A stretch of DNA of 36,681 bases from CAYLXC01 sp964387865 (GCA_964387865.1 CAYLXC010000008.1:1-36681), one strand, 5' to 3'. Shown: positions 1-7,184, numbered from the stretch's first letter. Translations and numbers: made by a program. The notes: generated by a model from the sequence alone, not told the origin.

Positions 1-1262
1 ACTATGGACCGCTTGGTGCGGAGCTTAAAAGAAACATAAAAAATCAATGGTGGAAGGATATGGTGCAGTCCAGAGAAGATATGGTTGGGGTTGATGCAGC
101 CATCATGATGAATCCCAAAGTTTGGGAAGCATCAGGGCATGTTGAAGCGTTTACAGACCCATTAGTAGAGTGTAAGAAGTGTCATAAGAGATTTAGAGCT
201 GATCAATTAGAGGGATCAGGAGGATTAGAAGGAAAAGAAGGAATAGTGAAATGCATGGATGGGAGTTTCAAACATGAGTTTGGTGAAGCCCGTAAATTTA
301 ATCTCTTAGTAAAAGCTTACCTTGGAGTTTTGGAAGGAAAGCAATCTGAAATTTATCTTAGAGGAGAAATAACCCAAGGAGTACATGTAAATTTTAAAAA
401 TGTTTTGGATTCTACAAGAATTAAAATCCCTTTTGGAATTGCACAAATTGGTAAAGCTTTTAGAAATGAAATAACACCCGGAAATTTTACTTTTAGATCA
501 AGAGAGTTTGAACAAATGGAAGTTCAATTTTATATTGAACCAAAAGAAATTGATGATAATAAATGGTTTGAATATTGGAAAAAACAAAGAATGGATTGGT
601 ATTTAGGATTAGGGATAAAGAAAGAAAATTTGCGCTTTAGAGATCATGAGGAAAAAGAAAGGGCTCACTATGCAAAAGCTGCTTGTGATATTGAATATAA
701 CGCACCATTCGGATGGAGTGAATTTGAAGGGATACATCACAGAGGGGATTGGGATTTATCAAGGCATCAGCAGTATTCCGGACAAGAGATGAAATATCGC
801 GACCAGGACAGTGGTAAAGAATATTTGCCATGGGTAATTGAAACATCAGGGGGTGTGGATCGAGCAACCTTGTTTTTTCTAATAGATGCATATGAAGAAG
901 ATGGCTCGCCTCGCTCCGCCCGCGGAGCGGGGAAAAGGGTAGTTCTGAAGCTTCATCCAAAGCTTGCTCCAATAAAAGTTGCTGTTTTTCCGCTTCTTGC
1001 AAATAAAGGAGATTTGGTAAAAGTTGCAAAAGAAATTTATCATGAATTGAAAAAAGATTTCATGGTAGTTTTAGATGAGAGGGGTAATATTGGAGGAAGG
1101 TATGCTTCTCAAGATGAAATTGGGACTCCATTTTGTGTAACAGTAGATTTCCAAAGCTTGGAGGATAAAACAGTGACTGTAAGGGATAGGGATACAACAA
1201 AACAGGAACGGATTAAGATATCAGAGCTTAAAAATTATCTTCATGGTAAGATGAAATCATGA
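1..1262 (+). CDS. glyS: Glycyl-tRNA synthetase, class II dimeric type (5' partial)
   Basis: Charges tRNA-Gly with glycine in the cytoplasm. The reading frame is open from base 3 and already encodes the YGPLGAELK block typical of the N-terminus of the alpha2-type enzyme, so only a short N-terminal piece is off the left edge; the first in-frame ATG at 60 is internal. Class II motif 2 (RNEITP...FRSREFEQMEVQ, about nt 462-520) and motif 3 (ETSGGVDRA, nt 840-866) are clear. A CKKC pair near nt 174 marks the usual insertion domain. A small extra segment, DGSPRSARGAGK (nt 900-935), coincides with a GC-rich palindrome and looks like an in-frame insertion just before the conserved LKLHPKLAPIKV anticodon-domain block. 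The stop overlaps the next gene as ATGA. Identity is very secure; the symbol follows the single-chain type (sometimes glyQS). Confidence 0.95.
   Translation, partial: YGPLGAELKRNIKNQWWKDMVQSREDMVGVDAAIMMNPKVWEASGHVEAFTDPLVECKKCHKRFRADQLEGSGGLEGKEGIVKCMDGSFKHEFGEARKFNLLVKAYLGVLEGKQSEIYLRGEITQGVHVNFKNVLDSTRIKIPFGIAQIGKAFRNEITPGNFTFRSREFEQMEVQFYIEPKEIDDNKWFEYWKKQRMDWYLGLGIKKENLRFRDHEEKERAHYAKAACDIEYNAPFGWSEFEGIHHRGDWDLSRHQQYSGQEMKYRDQDSGKEYLPWVIETSGGVDRATLFFLIDAYEEDGSPRSARGAGKRVVLKLHPKLAPIKVAVFPLLANKGDLVKVAKEIYHELKKDFMVVLDERGNIGGRYASQDEIGTPFCVTVDFQSLEDKTVTVRDRDTTKQERIKISELKNYLHGKMKS
912..929. repeat. GC-rich palindrome inside glyS
   Basis: CGCTCCGC (912-919) and GCGGAGCG (922-929) form a perfect 8-bp stem with a 2-nt centre in an otherwise AT-rich gene. 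The translated segment is extra relative to the normal glycyl-tRNA synthetase pattern as I know it, so it looks like an in-frame insertion. Confidence 0.7.
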
Positions 1263-2152
1263 TAGAAAAACTTAAACTTTTCTTGACAGTCCATAAAATG
1301 ACTGTCATTTTAGTGGGCACTTTGACACTGCTTCTAATTGGGGGGATTTTTGCTTTCCAAAAATTTTCAACAAAAGATGCTGGTCCTTTGGAGGAAATTG
1401 ATTTAATCTTTGATTCGGAAGGACCATATGCACTCCTTTTTCCAAGGAAAGACGGGAATGCTTTAATATTGAATTTAACTAGAACATCATCATATGATTC
1501 TATAACCTATGAGCTTGCGTATACATCAAAAGTGGATGAAACCATAGTTAAAGGGAATAAAGTCTCTGATGATGGAGAAAGTGCACCTGAGGGAGGAACA
1601 ATAGATAGGGGTGTACAGGGGACAATTGATACAAAAGATAAAAAAGGAGAGTATGAACAGGAAATATTATTTGGAACTTGCAGCAAAAATGTTTGTAAAT
1701 ATGACAAAGGTGTTGAAAACGGCACATTAACTTTGCATATTAAAAAGGGAAATAAAGCATATCGGATGATAACCCAGTGGCATCTTCAACAGCCTGATAT
1801 AGCTCTAGGTATTTTGACATCTGGTGATAACCATTTTACATATAAAACAGATGCTGAAAGAGAAGTTTTGAGTGCTGTAGGTTATTCTATTGTTAATGAT
1901 TTAACTGGCGTGCCAAAGTTACCATCAGGAAAAGAGGTTTTCGGAAAAGTTTACGGGTTAAATGTACCAATTGCAAAGAATTTACCTGCTGGTGACGTAT
2001 CAGTGGAACTTGCAGAAAATTCACAAGATGCAAAGATTTATAGATATGATGGGAGCGAGTGGAGGGAATTAGAAACTAAAGTGGATGGTTCTAAATTATC
2101 AACTAATGCAGATGGAGCTGGAATTTTTGCGGTATTGACCCCTAAGATTTAG
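1259..2152 (+). CDS. Membrane-anchored protein of unknown function
   Basis: I do not recognise a family. The 297-residue product has a short basic N-terminus, one hydrophobic segment (about residues 14-33, MTVILVGTLTLLLIGGIFAF) and then a long polar region, so it is probably a signal-anchored protein facing outside. The middle carries an acidic Gly-rich stretch and two cysteines in the segment GTCSKNVCKYD, possibly a disulphide. The C-terminus (IYRYDGSEWRELETKVDG...GAGIFAVLTPKI) resembles the repeat-like ends seen in some cell-surface proteins; that is only an impression. The start overlaps the glyS stop (ATGA), so it is probably co-transcribed. The 3' end overlaps the convergent XRE gene by 11 bp. 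Confidence 0.75.
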   Translation: MIEKLKLFLTVHKMTVILVGTLTLLLIGGIFAFQKFSTKDAGPLEEIDLIFDSEGPYALLFPRKDGNALILNLTRTSSYDSITYELAYTSKVDETIVKGNKVSDDGESAPEGGTIDRGVQGTIDTKDKKGEYEQEILFGTCSKNVCKYDKGVENGTLTLHIKKGNKAYRMITQWHLQQPDIALGILTSGDNHFTYKTDAEREVLSAVGYSIVNDLTGVPKLPSGKEVFGKVYGLNVPIAKNLPAGDVSVELAENSQDAKIYRYDGSEWRELETKVDGSKLSTNADGAGIFAVLTPKI

Positions 2153-2570
2153 TTGGATTATTTTTAGCGAAGAATTCTGATATAAATGGCCGCATGTTAG
2201 ATAACACAGCATTTAGTTGATCCTCGCTTAACATACCCATGTCTACGAAGACAGGAATCTCAATACCTGGTAATTCTGGAACAGTGATAAATCGCTTGGG
2301 GCCAGTAAATTTTGAAATGAGTCTATTGGGAACCCCGTCTGCTCTTAATAGGTTAACTACATCACTCTCAGAAATACCTTGTGTGTCTCTAAGTCGATAA
2401 TAAAAGGGTAGTCCCCTGGGAGGTGGAATTATATCATCTTCAATTTCCCGATAGGTTGAATTACGTACCTTTAATGTCTTTGCTGCCTCGCGATCGGAAA
2501 GTCCCACTCTTTCTCTAATATTACGCAGCTGTTCACCGAATGTTGGAGTTTGATTAATACTTTCAGTCAT
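2142..2570 (-). CDS. XRE-family helix-turn-helix regulator
   Basis: 142 residues with an N-terminal HTH (about residues 11-45: FGEQLRNIRERVGLSDREAAKTL followed by STYREIE), the classic Cro/C1 arrangement in which a 'sdreAAktl' helix precedes a recognition helix. The C-terminal half (residues 55-142) has no family I know; it could bind a ligand or the small membrane proteins encoded just upstream. A good Shine-Dalgarno (AGAGGAAATAGGGA) precedes the ATG. It is the last gene of a three-gene minus-strand operon with two tiny membrane proteins. Likely an autoregulator of that operon, which is inference. Confidence 0.8.
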   Translation of the reverse strand: MTESINQTPTFGEQLRNIRERVGLSDREAAKTLKVRNSTYREIEDDIIPPPRGLPFYYRLRDTQGISESDVVNLLRADGVPNRLISKFTGPKRFITVPELPGIEIPVFVDMGMLSEDQLNAVLSNMRPFISEFFAKNNPTKS

Positions 2571-2573
2571 TCC

Positions 2574-2681
2574 CTATTTCCTCTTTTGACTTAAAGTTTT
2601 CAGGATCATTCCAAATAGAATAATCACAACTAAAAACTCTATTGCTACTAAAAAAATCCATTTATTTTGTAAAAGCTCCAT
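2574..2681 (-). CDS. 35-residue single-pass membrane protein
   Basis: A short frame on the minus strand reads MELLQNKWIFLVAIEF then LVVIILFGMILKTLSQKRK and a TAG stop. One transmembrane helix (about residues 9-27) is followed by a positively charged tail (KTLSQKRK), so the C-terminus is predicted cytoplasmic. The start ATG shares its A with the TAA stop of the upstream small membrane gene (TAATG), a GGAGG lies about 11 nt upstream, and the stop is 3 nt before the XRE gene. This tight spacing is the main reason to call it real. Function unknown. Confidence 0.7.
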   Translation of the reverse strand: MELLQNKWIFLVAIEFLVVIILFGMILKTLSQKRK

Positions 2682-2887
2682 TATTTAATTATCCTCCATC
2701 CTAAATAAAAGCAGACAATTGTTAGAATCAGGTTTGATAGTATCACAAATACTCTATTTAAATCAAGATCTCCAGTGAAAATTGAAGCAGCAACAATGGC
2801 CAGAAATACTTGAGATGAAGTTATACAGACAGAAGACCAATACTGCTCTTCTTTATAAGAACTAAATGCGAAAGGAATTTTTATCAT
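2681..2887 (-). CDS. Small two-helix membrane protein
   Basis: From the ATG at 2887 it encodes 68 residues beginning MIKIPFAFSSYKEEQYW, with two hydrophobic segments (roughly residues 20-36 and 44-63). An earlier in-frame ATG at 2908 exists, but the bases translated there (MIYLW) are the promoter element TGATATACT, so the downstream start is preferred. First gene of an operon with the 35-residue membrane protein and the XRE regulator. No family recognised; two small membrane proteins plus a regulator could be a holin-like, toxin-like or sensing module, but nothing proves this. Confidence 0.6.
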   Translation of the reverse strand: MIKIPFAFSSYKEEQYWSSVCITSSQVFLAIVAASIFTGDLDLNRVFVILSNLILTIVCFYLGWRIIK

Positions 2888-2898
2888 TTTGGCCCATA

Positions 2899-2907
2899 AG
2901 TATATCA
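2899..2907 (-). promoter_or_regulatory. Extended -10 promoter for small membrane protein/XRE operon
   Basis: Minus-strand TGA-TATACT (extended -10) ends 11 nt before the ATG at 2887. The same string TGATATACTTATGG occurs in front of the Ig-like gene at 31.35 kb. Confidence 0.5.
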
Positions 2908-2910
2908 TAA

Positions 2911-2940
2911 TGTCTACCTACGACACACCTGGTGTGGGTA
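2911..2940 (+). repeat. Solo REP-like palindrome matching the RAYT element ends
   Basis: CACACC-T-GGTGTG (2924-2936) preceded by TGTCTACCTACGA. The same palindrome with the same flank occurs at both ends of the transposase element at 18.2-18.9 kb, and this copy is nearly identical over about 30 bp to the reverse complement of its left end. It lies between two minus-strand genes with no transposase, as expected for a non-autonomous copy. Confidence 0.8.
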
Positions 2941-2960
2941 TTTCTGCTTTGTGCTCTATT

Positions 2961-3629
2961 TTATACTTTTGGTGGTAGGCTGGGAGTATCTAATTGTTCA
3001 GGTATTATTATGCTAGGTTGATCCCAATTAAGTATATTTGCACACATCCATCTCAAACCTCGCCACATTAAGCGAAAATCTTCTAGTTTGAAAACATGCT
3101 TAAGATCAGATAAATCAGCTCTTTTAAATTGACTAACAACTGTAGTTCCTCTAGTGTCTGCAAACCCGAAGTTGCTGTCCCAACTCCCTCTTTTGTTCGG
3201 CTTAACATTCTTAAGAGGGGTTGTATTTTCTAACTGTCCTTTATTTGAAGGGTCTACGAGACGAAGAGTAACATGTTGGAAGTCTGTCATTGGATGGAGA
3301 TTGTCATCTTGTTCTCTGAATAGGATCAATTCTAATTCTCCATAGGATCCAAGTTTTCTTGTTGAAACAGCTAATTCTGTATCAACTACCTCATGATTAC
3401 TTAATAAACTTAAGCAAAATATTTGTAAAGCGGTTCTAACTTGGTCTGTAGAATAACTTCCAACTCTATCTAATTGAGAATCCTTAGTAAATGAATTTTC
3501 ATGTGTAGAAACAACAGCTTGAAGCATATTTCTAGCTGTTGGCAAATCTACTCTAGGAGTAAGGTCTTGATTTATTTCTATTCCCTCTACTTTACTTAAA
3601 TCATCACTCATAACTAATAGTTTATCCAT
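2961..3629 (-). CDS. Hypothetical protein, divergent from mraZ
   Basis: 222 residues from the ATG at 3629 (MDKLLVMSDDLSKVEG). This start is chosen because AGAGGGAAAATA sits directly before it; the frame extends to a TTG at 3647 with no support. The product is soluble, without signal or membrane helices, mixed alpha/beta in character, and ends in a Pro-rich tail (DTPSLPPKV). Recognisable stretches are few; a Trp/Arg-rich C-terminal part (FRLMWRGLRWMCANILNWD) may be a structural helix. No family recognised. It is transcribed away from the dcw cluster, and the mraZ control region lies between the two genes. Confidence 0.7.
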   Translation of the reverse strand: MDKLLVMSDDLSKVEGIEINQDLTPRVDLPTARNMLQAVVSTHENSFTKDSQLDRVGSYSTDQVRTALQIFCLSLLSNHEVVDTELAVSTRKLGSYGELELILFREQDDNLHPMTDFQHVTLRLVDPSNKGQLENTTPLKNVKPNKRGSWDSNFGFADTRGTTVVSQFKRADLSDLKHVFKLEDFRLMWRGLRWMCANILNWDQPSIIIPEQLDTPSLPPKV

Positions 3630-3640
3630 TATTTTCCCTC

Positions 3641-3670
3641 TTGACAAGTAGTGTTAAAATGGCGGAAAAT
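3641..3670 (+). promoter_or_regulatory. Candidate promoter of the mraZ/dcw cluster
   Basis: TTGACA (3641-3646), an 18-bp spacer and the weak -10 GAAAAT (3665-3670). The -10 falls inside the putative MraZ repeats. The weak -10 keeps confidence low. Confidence 0.35.
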
Positions 3671-3699
3671 GGATATAGATGGTGAAATAGGGTGAGACG
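3660..3699 (+). promoter_or_regulatory. Probable MraZ operator: four repeats at 10-bp period
   Basis: TGGCG (3660), TGGAT (3670), TGGTG (3680) and GGGTG (3690) start exactly 10 bp apart, upstream of mraZ. MraZ proteins of known bacteria bind short TGG-type direct repeats with a 10-bp period in their own promoter (TGGGN in Escherichia coli, an AAAGTGG-type box in mycoplasmas). Two of the four here are preceded by AAAA. Autoregulation is inferred. Confidence 0.6.
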
Positions 3700-3712
3700 C
3701 ACCATGCGGTGC
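3699..3712. repeat. Small hairpin in mraZ leader
   Basis: GCACC-ATGC-GGTGC, a 5-bp stem and 4-nt loop, directly after the operator repeats. Confidence 0.4.
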
Positions 3713-3741
3713 ATCTTTCCTAAAATATTCTGCCCAGAATC

Positions 3742-3771
3742 CGCCTTCGGTCGGATAACCGACCTTCGGCG
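3742..3771. repeat. GC-rich CCTTCGG palindrome before mraZ
   Basis: CGCC-TTC-GGTCGG (3742-3754), ATAA loop, then CCGACC-TTC-GGCG (3759-3771), a long imperfect stem ending 8 bp before the first in-frame ATG of mraZ. It shares the GCCTTCG core with the insert in rsmH and with the sequence beside tRNA-Asp. Confidence 0.65.
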
Positions 3772-3791
3772 AGATAAATATGGATGTCCAT

Positions 3792-4199
3792 ATGTTTTTG
3801 GGCGAATATATATTAAATTTTTCAGGAAAAGGGAGAATCTTGCTTCCTAAAAAGGTAAGAGAAGAAGTTAAAGGCTTAGAAATTATTTTAAGCAGAGGCT
3901 TTGAAAACTGTATATGGGGTTTTACACCTGAAAGATTTGAGGAAGAAGCAAAGAGGCAGCTTGAGATCTCAGCAACAGAAGAACGGGCTAGGATGCTAAG
4001 AAGATATTTGTTTTCATCAAGCGTGCCAGCAGAGTTGGATAGCCAAGGTAGGTTTGTAATTCCGTCTGCCCTGCTGACTTACGCAAAGTTGGGAAGAGAA
4101 GTTGTAATAATTGGTGCGGGTGATCATTTTGAGGTTTGGAATAATAAGTTATGGCAAAAGCATCTTAAAGAGATAGAAAGAGATTATGGAAGGTCGTAA
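3792..4199 (+). CDS. mraZ: Transcriptional regulator MraZ
   Basis: Controls the dcw cluster by binding direct repeats upstream of itself. The 135-residue product has two SpoVT/AbrB-type half domains: MFLGEYILNFSGKGRILLP at the N-terminus and ELDSQGRFVIP (about residues 81-91). The second keeps the family's D-x-x-x-R signature; in the first the usual Asp is Ser (FSGKGR). The start MFLGEY matches the family; the frame also has an ATG at 3780, four codons upstream, which cannot be excluded. First gene of the cluster; its end overlaps rsmH by 14 bp. Confidence 0.93.
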   Translation: MFLGEYILNFSGKGRILLPKKVREEVKGLEIILSRGFENCIWGFTPERFEEEAKRQLEISATEERARMLRRYLFSSSVPAELDSQGRFVIPSALLTYAKLGREVVIIGAGDHFEVWNNKLWQKHLKEIERDYGRS

Positions 4200-5172
4200 G
4201 ACCCTGAGTGGGTCGAAGGGGTATCATAGACCTGTTCTTCTGAGGGAAGTTTTAGAGAAATTGAATGTTCAGCATGAAGGGTGGTATTTGGATTGTACTT
4301 TGGGGGATGGTGGTCATTCTTTAGAGATATTAAAACATGGGGGGAATGTTGTAGGAATAGATGTTGATCCTGAGGCTTTAAAAAGAGCTTCGGAGAGATT
4401 TGAGAATTCAGGGATTGAAGAAGGTAGATTCAGAGTAATTGAGGGTAATTTTAGAGACATTAAGAACTTATTGCAGATGGACCCGCCTTCGCAAAGGCTT
4501 CGGCGGGCAAGCCTTGCGGATTTAAGGTTTAAAGGAATCTTATTTGATCTGGGGGTTTCCAGCTTGCAGCTTGAAAGCCCCGAAAGGGGTTTTTCTTTTG
4601 GAAAAGTAGGACCTTTAGATATGAGGATGGATCCTAATTTGCAAGTTAGAGCATTGGATCTTATAAATGTTGGCGGAAGAAAGGAACTTTATGAATTATT
4701 TTCTAAACTGGGTGAAGAAAAATTTGCTAAAGCCATTAGTGATACTTTGGTCAGCTCCCGTGAGGTAGGAAGTTTGGAAGATAGAAGGTGGAAGATAGAA
4801 GGTGGAATAAAAAGCACAAAGGATTTGGCAGATTTAATTGAGGGAGTTTACAGAAAACATGGAGTAAGGCATTTTAGAATCCATCCTGCAACCAAAGTAT
4901 TTCAGGCTCTTAGGATTGCAGTAAATGATGAACTAAAAGCTTTAGAGGAAGGATTGGATCAAGCGATAGATTTAATAGAAAAAAATGGCAAAATTATAGT
5001 TATTAGTTTTCATTCATTGGAGGATAGGATTGTCAAGAATGCTTTTAGGGAGTGGAAGAATAGAGGTTTTGGTGAAGTAATAACAAAAAAACCGATCACG
5101 CCTGGAGTCGATGTAATAAATGAAAATCCCAGGTCAAGATCTGCAAAAATGAGAGTTTTTAAAAGATTATGA
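4186..5172 (+). CDS. rsmH: 16S rRNA (cytosine(1402)-N4)-methyltransferase RsmH
   Basis: Methylates N4 of C1402 in 16S rRNA using SAM; standard second gene of dcw clusters. The HRPVLLREVLEKL start, the SAM-binding loop DCTLGDGGHS (about residues 36-45), GIDVDPEAL, FDLGVSSLQL and the late IVISFHSLEDRIVK block are all diagnostic. Two stretches look extra: DPPSQRLRRASLAD (about residues 99-112), encoded by a GC-rich palindrome, and LEDRRWKIEGGIK, encoded by a 14-bp tandem duplication. At 328 residues it is slightly longer than the usual ~310. Both insertions lie between conserved motifs, so the enzyme is probably active. Overlaps mraZ by 14 bp and ftsL as ATGA. Confidence 0.95.
   Translation: MEGRKTLSGSKGYHRPVLLREVLEKLNVQHEGWYLDCTLGDGGHSLEILKHGGNVVGIDVDPEALKRASERFENSGIEEGRFRVIEGNFRDIKNLLQMDPPSQRLRRASLADLRFKGILFDLGVSSLQLESPERGFSFGKVGPLDMRMDPNLQVRALDLINVGGRKELYELFSKLGEEKFAKAISDTLVSSREVGSLEDRRWKIEGGIKSTKDLADLIEGVYRKHGVRHFRIHPATKVFQALRIAVNDELKALEEGLDQAIDLIEKNGKIIVISFHSLEDRIVKNAFREWKNRGFGEVITKKPITPGVDVINENPRSRSAKMRVFKRL
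4482..4507. repeat. GC-rich palindrome inserted in rsmH
   Basis: CCCGCC (4482-4487) pairs with GGCGGG (4502-4507), enclosing TTCGC...GGCTTC. GC content is far above the surrounding gene and the reading frame is kept. Confidence 0.7.
4777..4804. repeat. 14-bp tandem duplication in rsmH
   Basis: GAAGATAGAAGGTG is present twice in perfect tandem (4777-4790, 4791-4804). The unit is not a multiple of three, so the two copies are read in different frames, giving LEDRRWKIEGG. Confidence 0.9.
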
Positions 5173-5480
5173 CTATAATTAAAACATTTGACACAAACGG
5201 TGATGAAAGTAAAAAAGAAAAAAAAGGATTGCCTAGAAGATATTTTGTGCTTGGTGGACTAGGGATATTTGTTTTGATCATAATTGAGATTTGGGCAAAT
5301 AATACAATTATTACTTATGGAGAAAAATTTGAAAGATTATCTGCTTTGGCAAAGGGTTTGGAAATGGAAAATCAAATTTTGGAAAATGAGATTGCAAAAC
5401 AAGCCTCTTTAACAAATATTGCCTCAAAATCAGCAAAACTTGGTTTTTCCTCTGAGCAGAGTATACAATATATTCGCTAA
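5169..5480 (+). CDS. FtsL-like septum protein
   Basis: 103 residues: basic cytoplasmic N-terminus (KKEKKGLPRR), one membrane helix (about residues 25-43) and a short extracytoplasmic coiled coil (FERLSALAKGLEMENQILENEIAKQ, cut here by a Gly). Size, topology and position between rsmH and the class B PBP are those of FtsL, which bridges FtsQ/DivIB to the FtsW-FtsI synthase. Sequence conservation in this family is very low, so the call rests on topology and context. Overlaps rsmH (ATGA) and the PBP gene (TAATG). Confidence 0.75.
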   Translation: MTIIKTFDTNGDESKKEKKGLPRRYFVLGGLGIFVLIIIEIWANNTIITYGEKFERLSALAKGLEMENQILENEIAKQASLTNIASKSAKLGFSSEQSIQYIR

Positions 5481-7174
5481 TGCGGATATTGCTGGTAAAA
5501 ATTTTCTTTTTAATATTTTTCTCATTAATTATTGCCAGATTATTTTATTGGCAAATAGTAAGAGCAGATTTTTTGCAGGCCCAGGCAGAAGGACAACATT
5601 TTAAAGATATAAAAGTAGGAGCCTTAAGGGGTAGTATATTTTTTTCTGATGGGTCTGTTTTAACTTCCTCGAATCCCTCATTTACACTTTTCGGCCAGCC
5701 AAAACTTATCCCAAGGGACAATATTTCTGATGTAAGTTATGCCCTTGCGAAAGTGTTGGTAGATAAGGAAAAAGTAGATGATATTGCACATGATTTTATG
5801 AATAAATTATCACAAGATTTGTTTTGGGTACAGCTTTTTAAGAATATATCTTTCGAACAAAAAAGAGAGGTTGAAAATTTAGAATTGGAAGCAATAGGAT
5901 TTGATCAGACAGAAACAAGGTTTTATCCTGAGGGGTCCTCGTCTGCTCATATCTTGGGTTTTGTAGGATCAGATGCTAGAGGAGGGAATAAGGGATATTT
6001 TGGATTGGAAGGTTATTATGAAGGCGAGCTTAAGGGTGTCCCGGGGTCCTTAAGGCATGAGAAAGATGCTCTGGGTTTGCCTATTTTGATTGGCGATTTC
6101 TTTAAATCTGAGGCAAGAAATGGAAAAGATCTTCAGACTAATATTGATGGATCTGTGCAATATATTGTGGAAAATGCCCTAAAAAAAGGGATGGAAAAAT
6201 ATGGAGCAAAGGCAGCATCAGCCATTATAGCTGATCCCAAAAGTGGGGCAATCATAGCTGCTGCTTCTTTTCCAAATTTTGACCCCTTAAAATACTCTGA
6301 ATTTACTCAAGAATATTACAAAAACCCGTTGGTTGCGGATCAGTATGAGCCGGGCTCCACATTTAAAGTTTTAGTTATGTCTGCTGCATTAAATGAAGAA
6401 GTTTTGAAGCCGGATACAATTTGTGATATTTGCAGCGGCACAATATCTTTGGGGGAATATAGTATTAAGACATGGAATAATAAATATTTCCCAAATACCA
6501 TAATGAAGGATGTGATAATTCATTCAGATAATACAGGTATGGTTTTTACAGGTCTTAAATTAGGTTTGGATAAATTTTACGAGTATTTGGAAAATTTTGG
6601 ATTTGGAAAAATAACTGGGATTGACTTGGAAGATGAATCAACACCAGATTTAAGAGAAAAAGATGAATGGAGGGAGATCGATTTGGCAACCGCGTCTTTT
6701 GGACAGGGGATTGCAGTTACCCCAATTCAGATGATTATGGCTTTATCTGCAATTGCAAATGGAGGATATTTAATGGAGCCGCATATTGTTAAAGAAATTA
6801 AGGATGAAAATGAGAGCTTTGAAATAAAACCCAAAGTTATTCGTCAGGTGATTAAGGAATCAACTGCAAAGATAATGACAGAGATGATGGTTGCAGCAGT
6901 TGAAGAAGGTGAAGCAAAGTTTGCAAAACCTAAAGGGTTTAAAATTGCGGGAAAAACAGGAACTGCACAAATTCCAGTTGCAGGACACTATGATCCGGAT
7001 AAAACTATAGCTTCATTTGTAGGATTTGCCCCGGCAGATAATCCAAAGTTTGTAATGCTAATAAGATATGATCAGCCACAATCATCAATTTTTGGTTCAG
7101 AAACCGCAGCCCCCACATTTTTTGAAATATCCAGACAACTCTTTACATATTACAAAATAGCTCCTACTGAATAG
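5480..7174 (+). CDS. ftsI: Class B penicillin-binding protein (FtsI/PBP2-like transpeptidase)
   Basis: Crosslinks septal peptidoglycan outside the membrane. 564 residues: one N-terminal membrane helix (residues 3-22), a PBP dimerisation domain (from ALRGSIFFSDG), then a transpeptidase domain with all three active-site motifs: Ser293-T-F-Lys296, Ser349-D-Asn351 and Lys492-T-G494. No PASTA repeats follow; the protein stops soon after the transpeptidase fold. Start ATG shares its A with the TAA of the FtsL-like gene. Probable partner of FtsW encoded seven genes downstream. Confidence 0.93.
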   Translation: MRILLVKIFFLIFFSLIIARLFYWQIVRADFLQAQAEGQHFKDIKVGALRGSIFFSDGSVLTSSNPSFTLFGQPKLIPRDNISDVSYALAKVLVDKEKVDDIAHDFMNKLSQDLFWVQLFKNISFEQKREVENLELEAIGFDQTETRFYPEGSSSAHILGFVGSDARGGNKGYFGLEGYYEGELKGVPGSLRHEKDALGLPILIGDFFKSEARNGKDLQTNIDGSVQYIVENALKKGMEKYGAKAASAIIADPKSGAIIAAASFPNFDPLKYSEFTQEYYKNPLVADQYEPGSTFKVLVMSAALNEEVLKPDTICDICSGTISLGEYSIKTWNNKYFPNTIMKDVIIHSDNTGMVFTGLKLGLDKFYEYLENFGFGKITGIDLEDESTPDLREKDEWREIDLATASFGQGIAVTPIQMIMALSAIANGGYLMEPHIVKEIKDENESFEIKPKVIRQVIKESTAKIMTEMMVAAVEEGEAKFAKPKGFKIAGKTGTAQIPVAGHYDPDKTIASFVGFAPADNPKFVMLIRYDQPQSSIFGSETAAPTFFEISRQLFTYYKIAPTE

Positions 7175-7184
7175 GCTTTTGTTA

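Noticed and set aside
637..1029. 130-residue open frame antisense to glyS
   Set aside because: Mirror frame of a well-conserved synthetase gene, with Leu/Gln-rich content and no start signal.
3641..3660. TTGACA-8-TAAAAT as mraZ promoter
   Set aside because: The spacer is only 8 bp; a weak GAAAAT at 18 bp is listed instead with low confidence.
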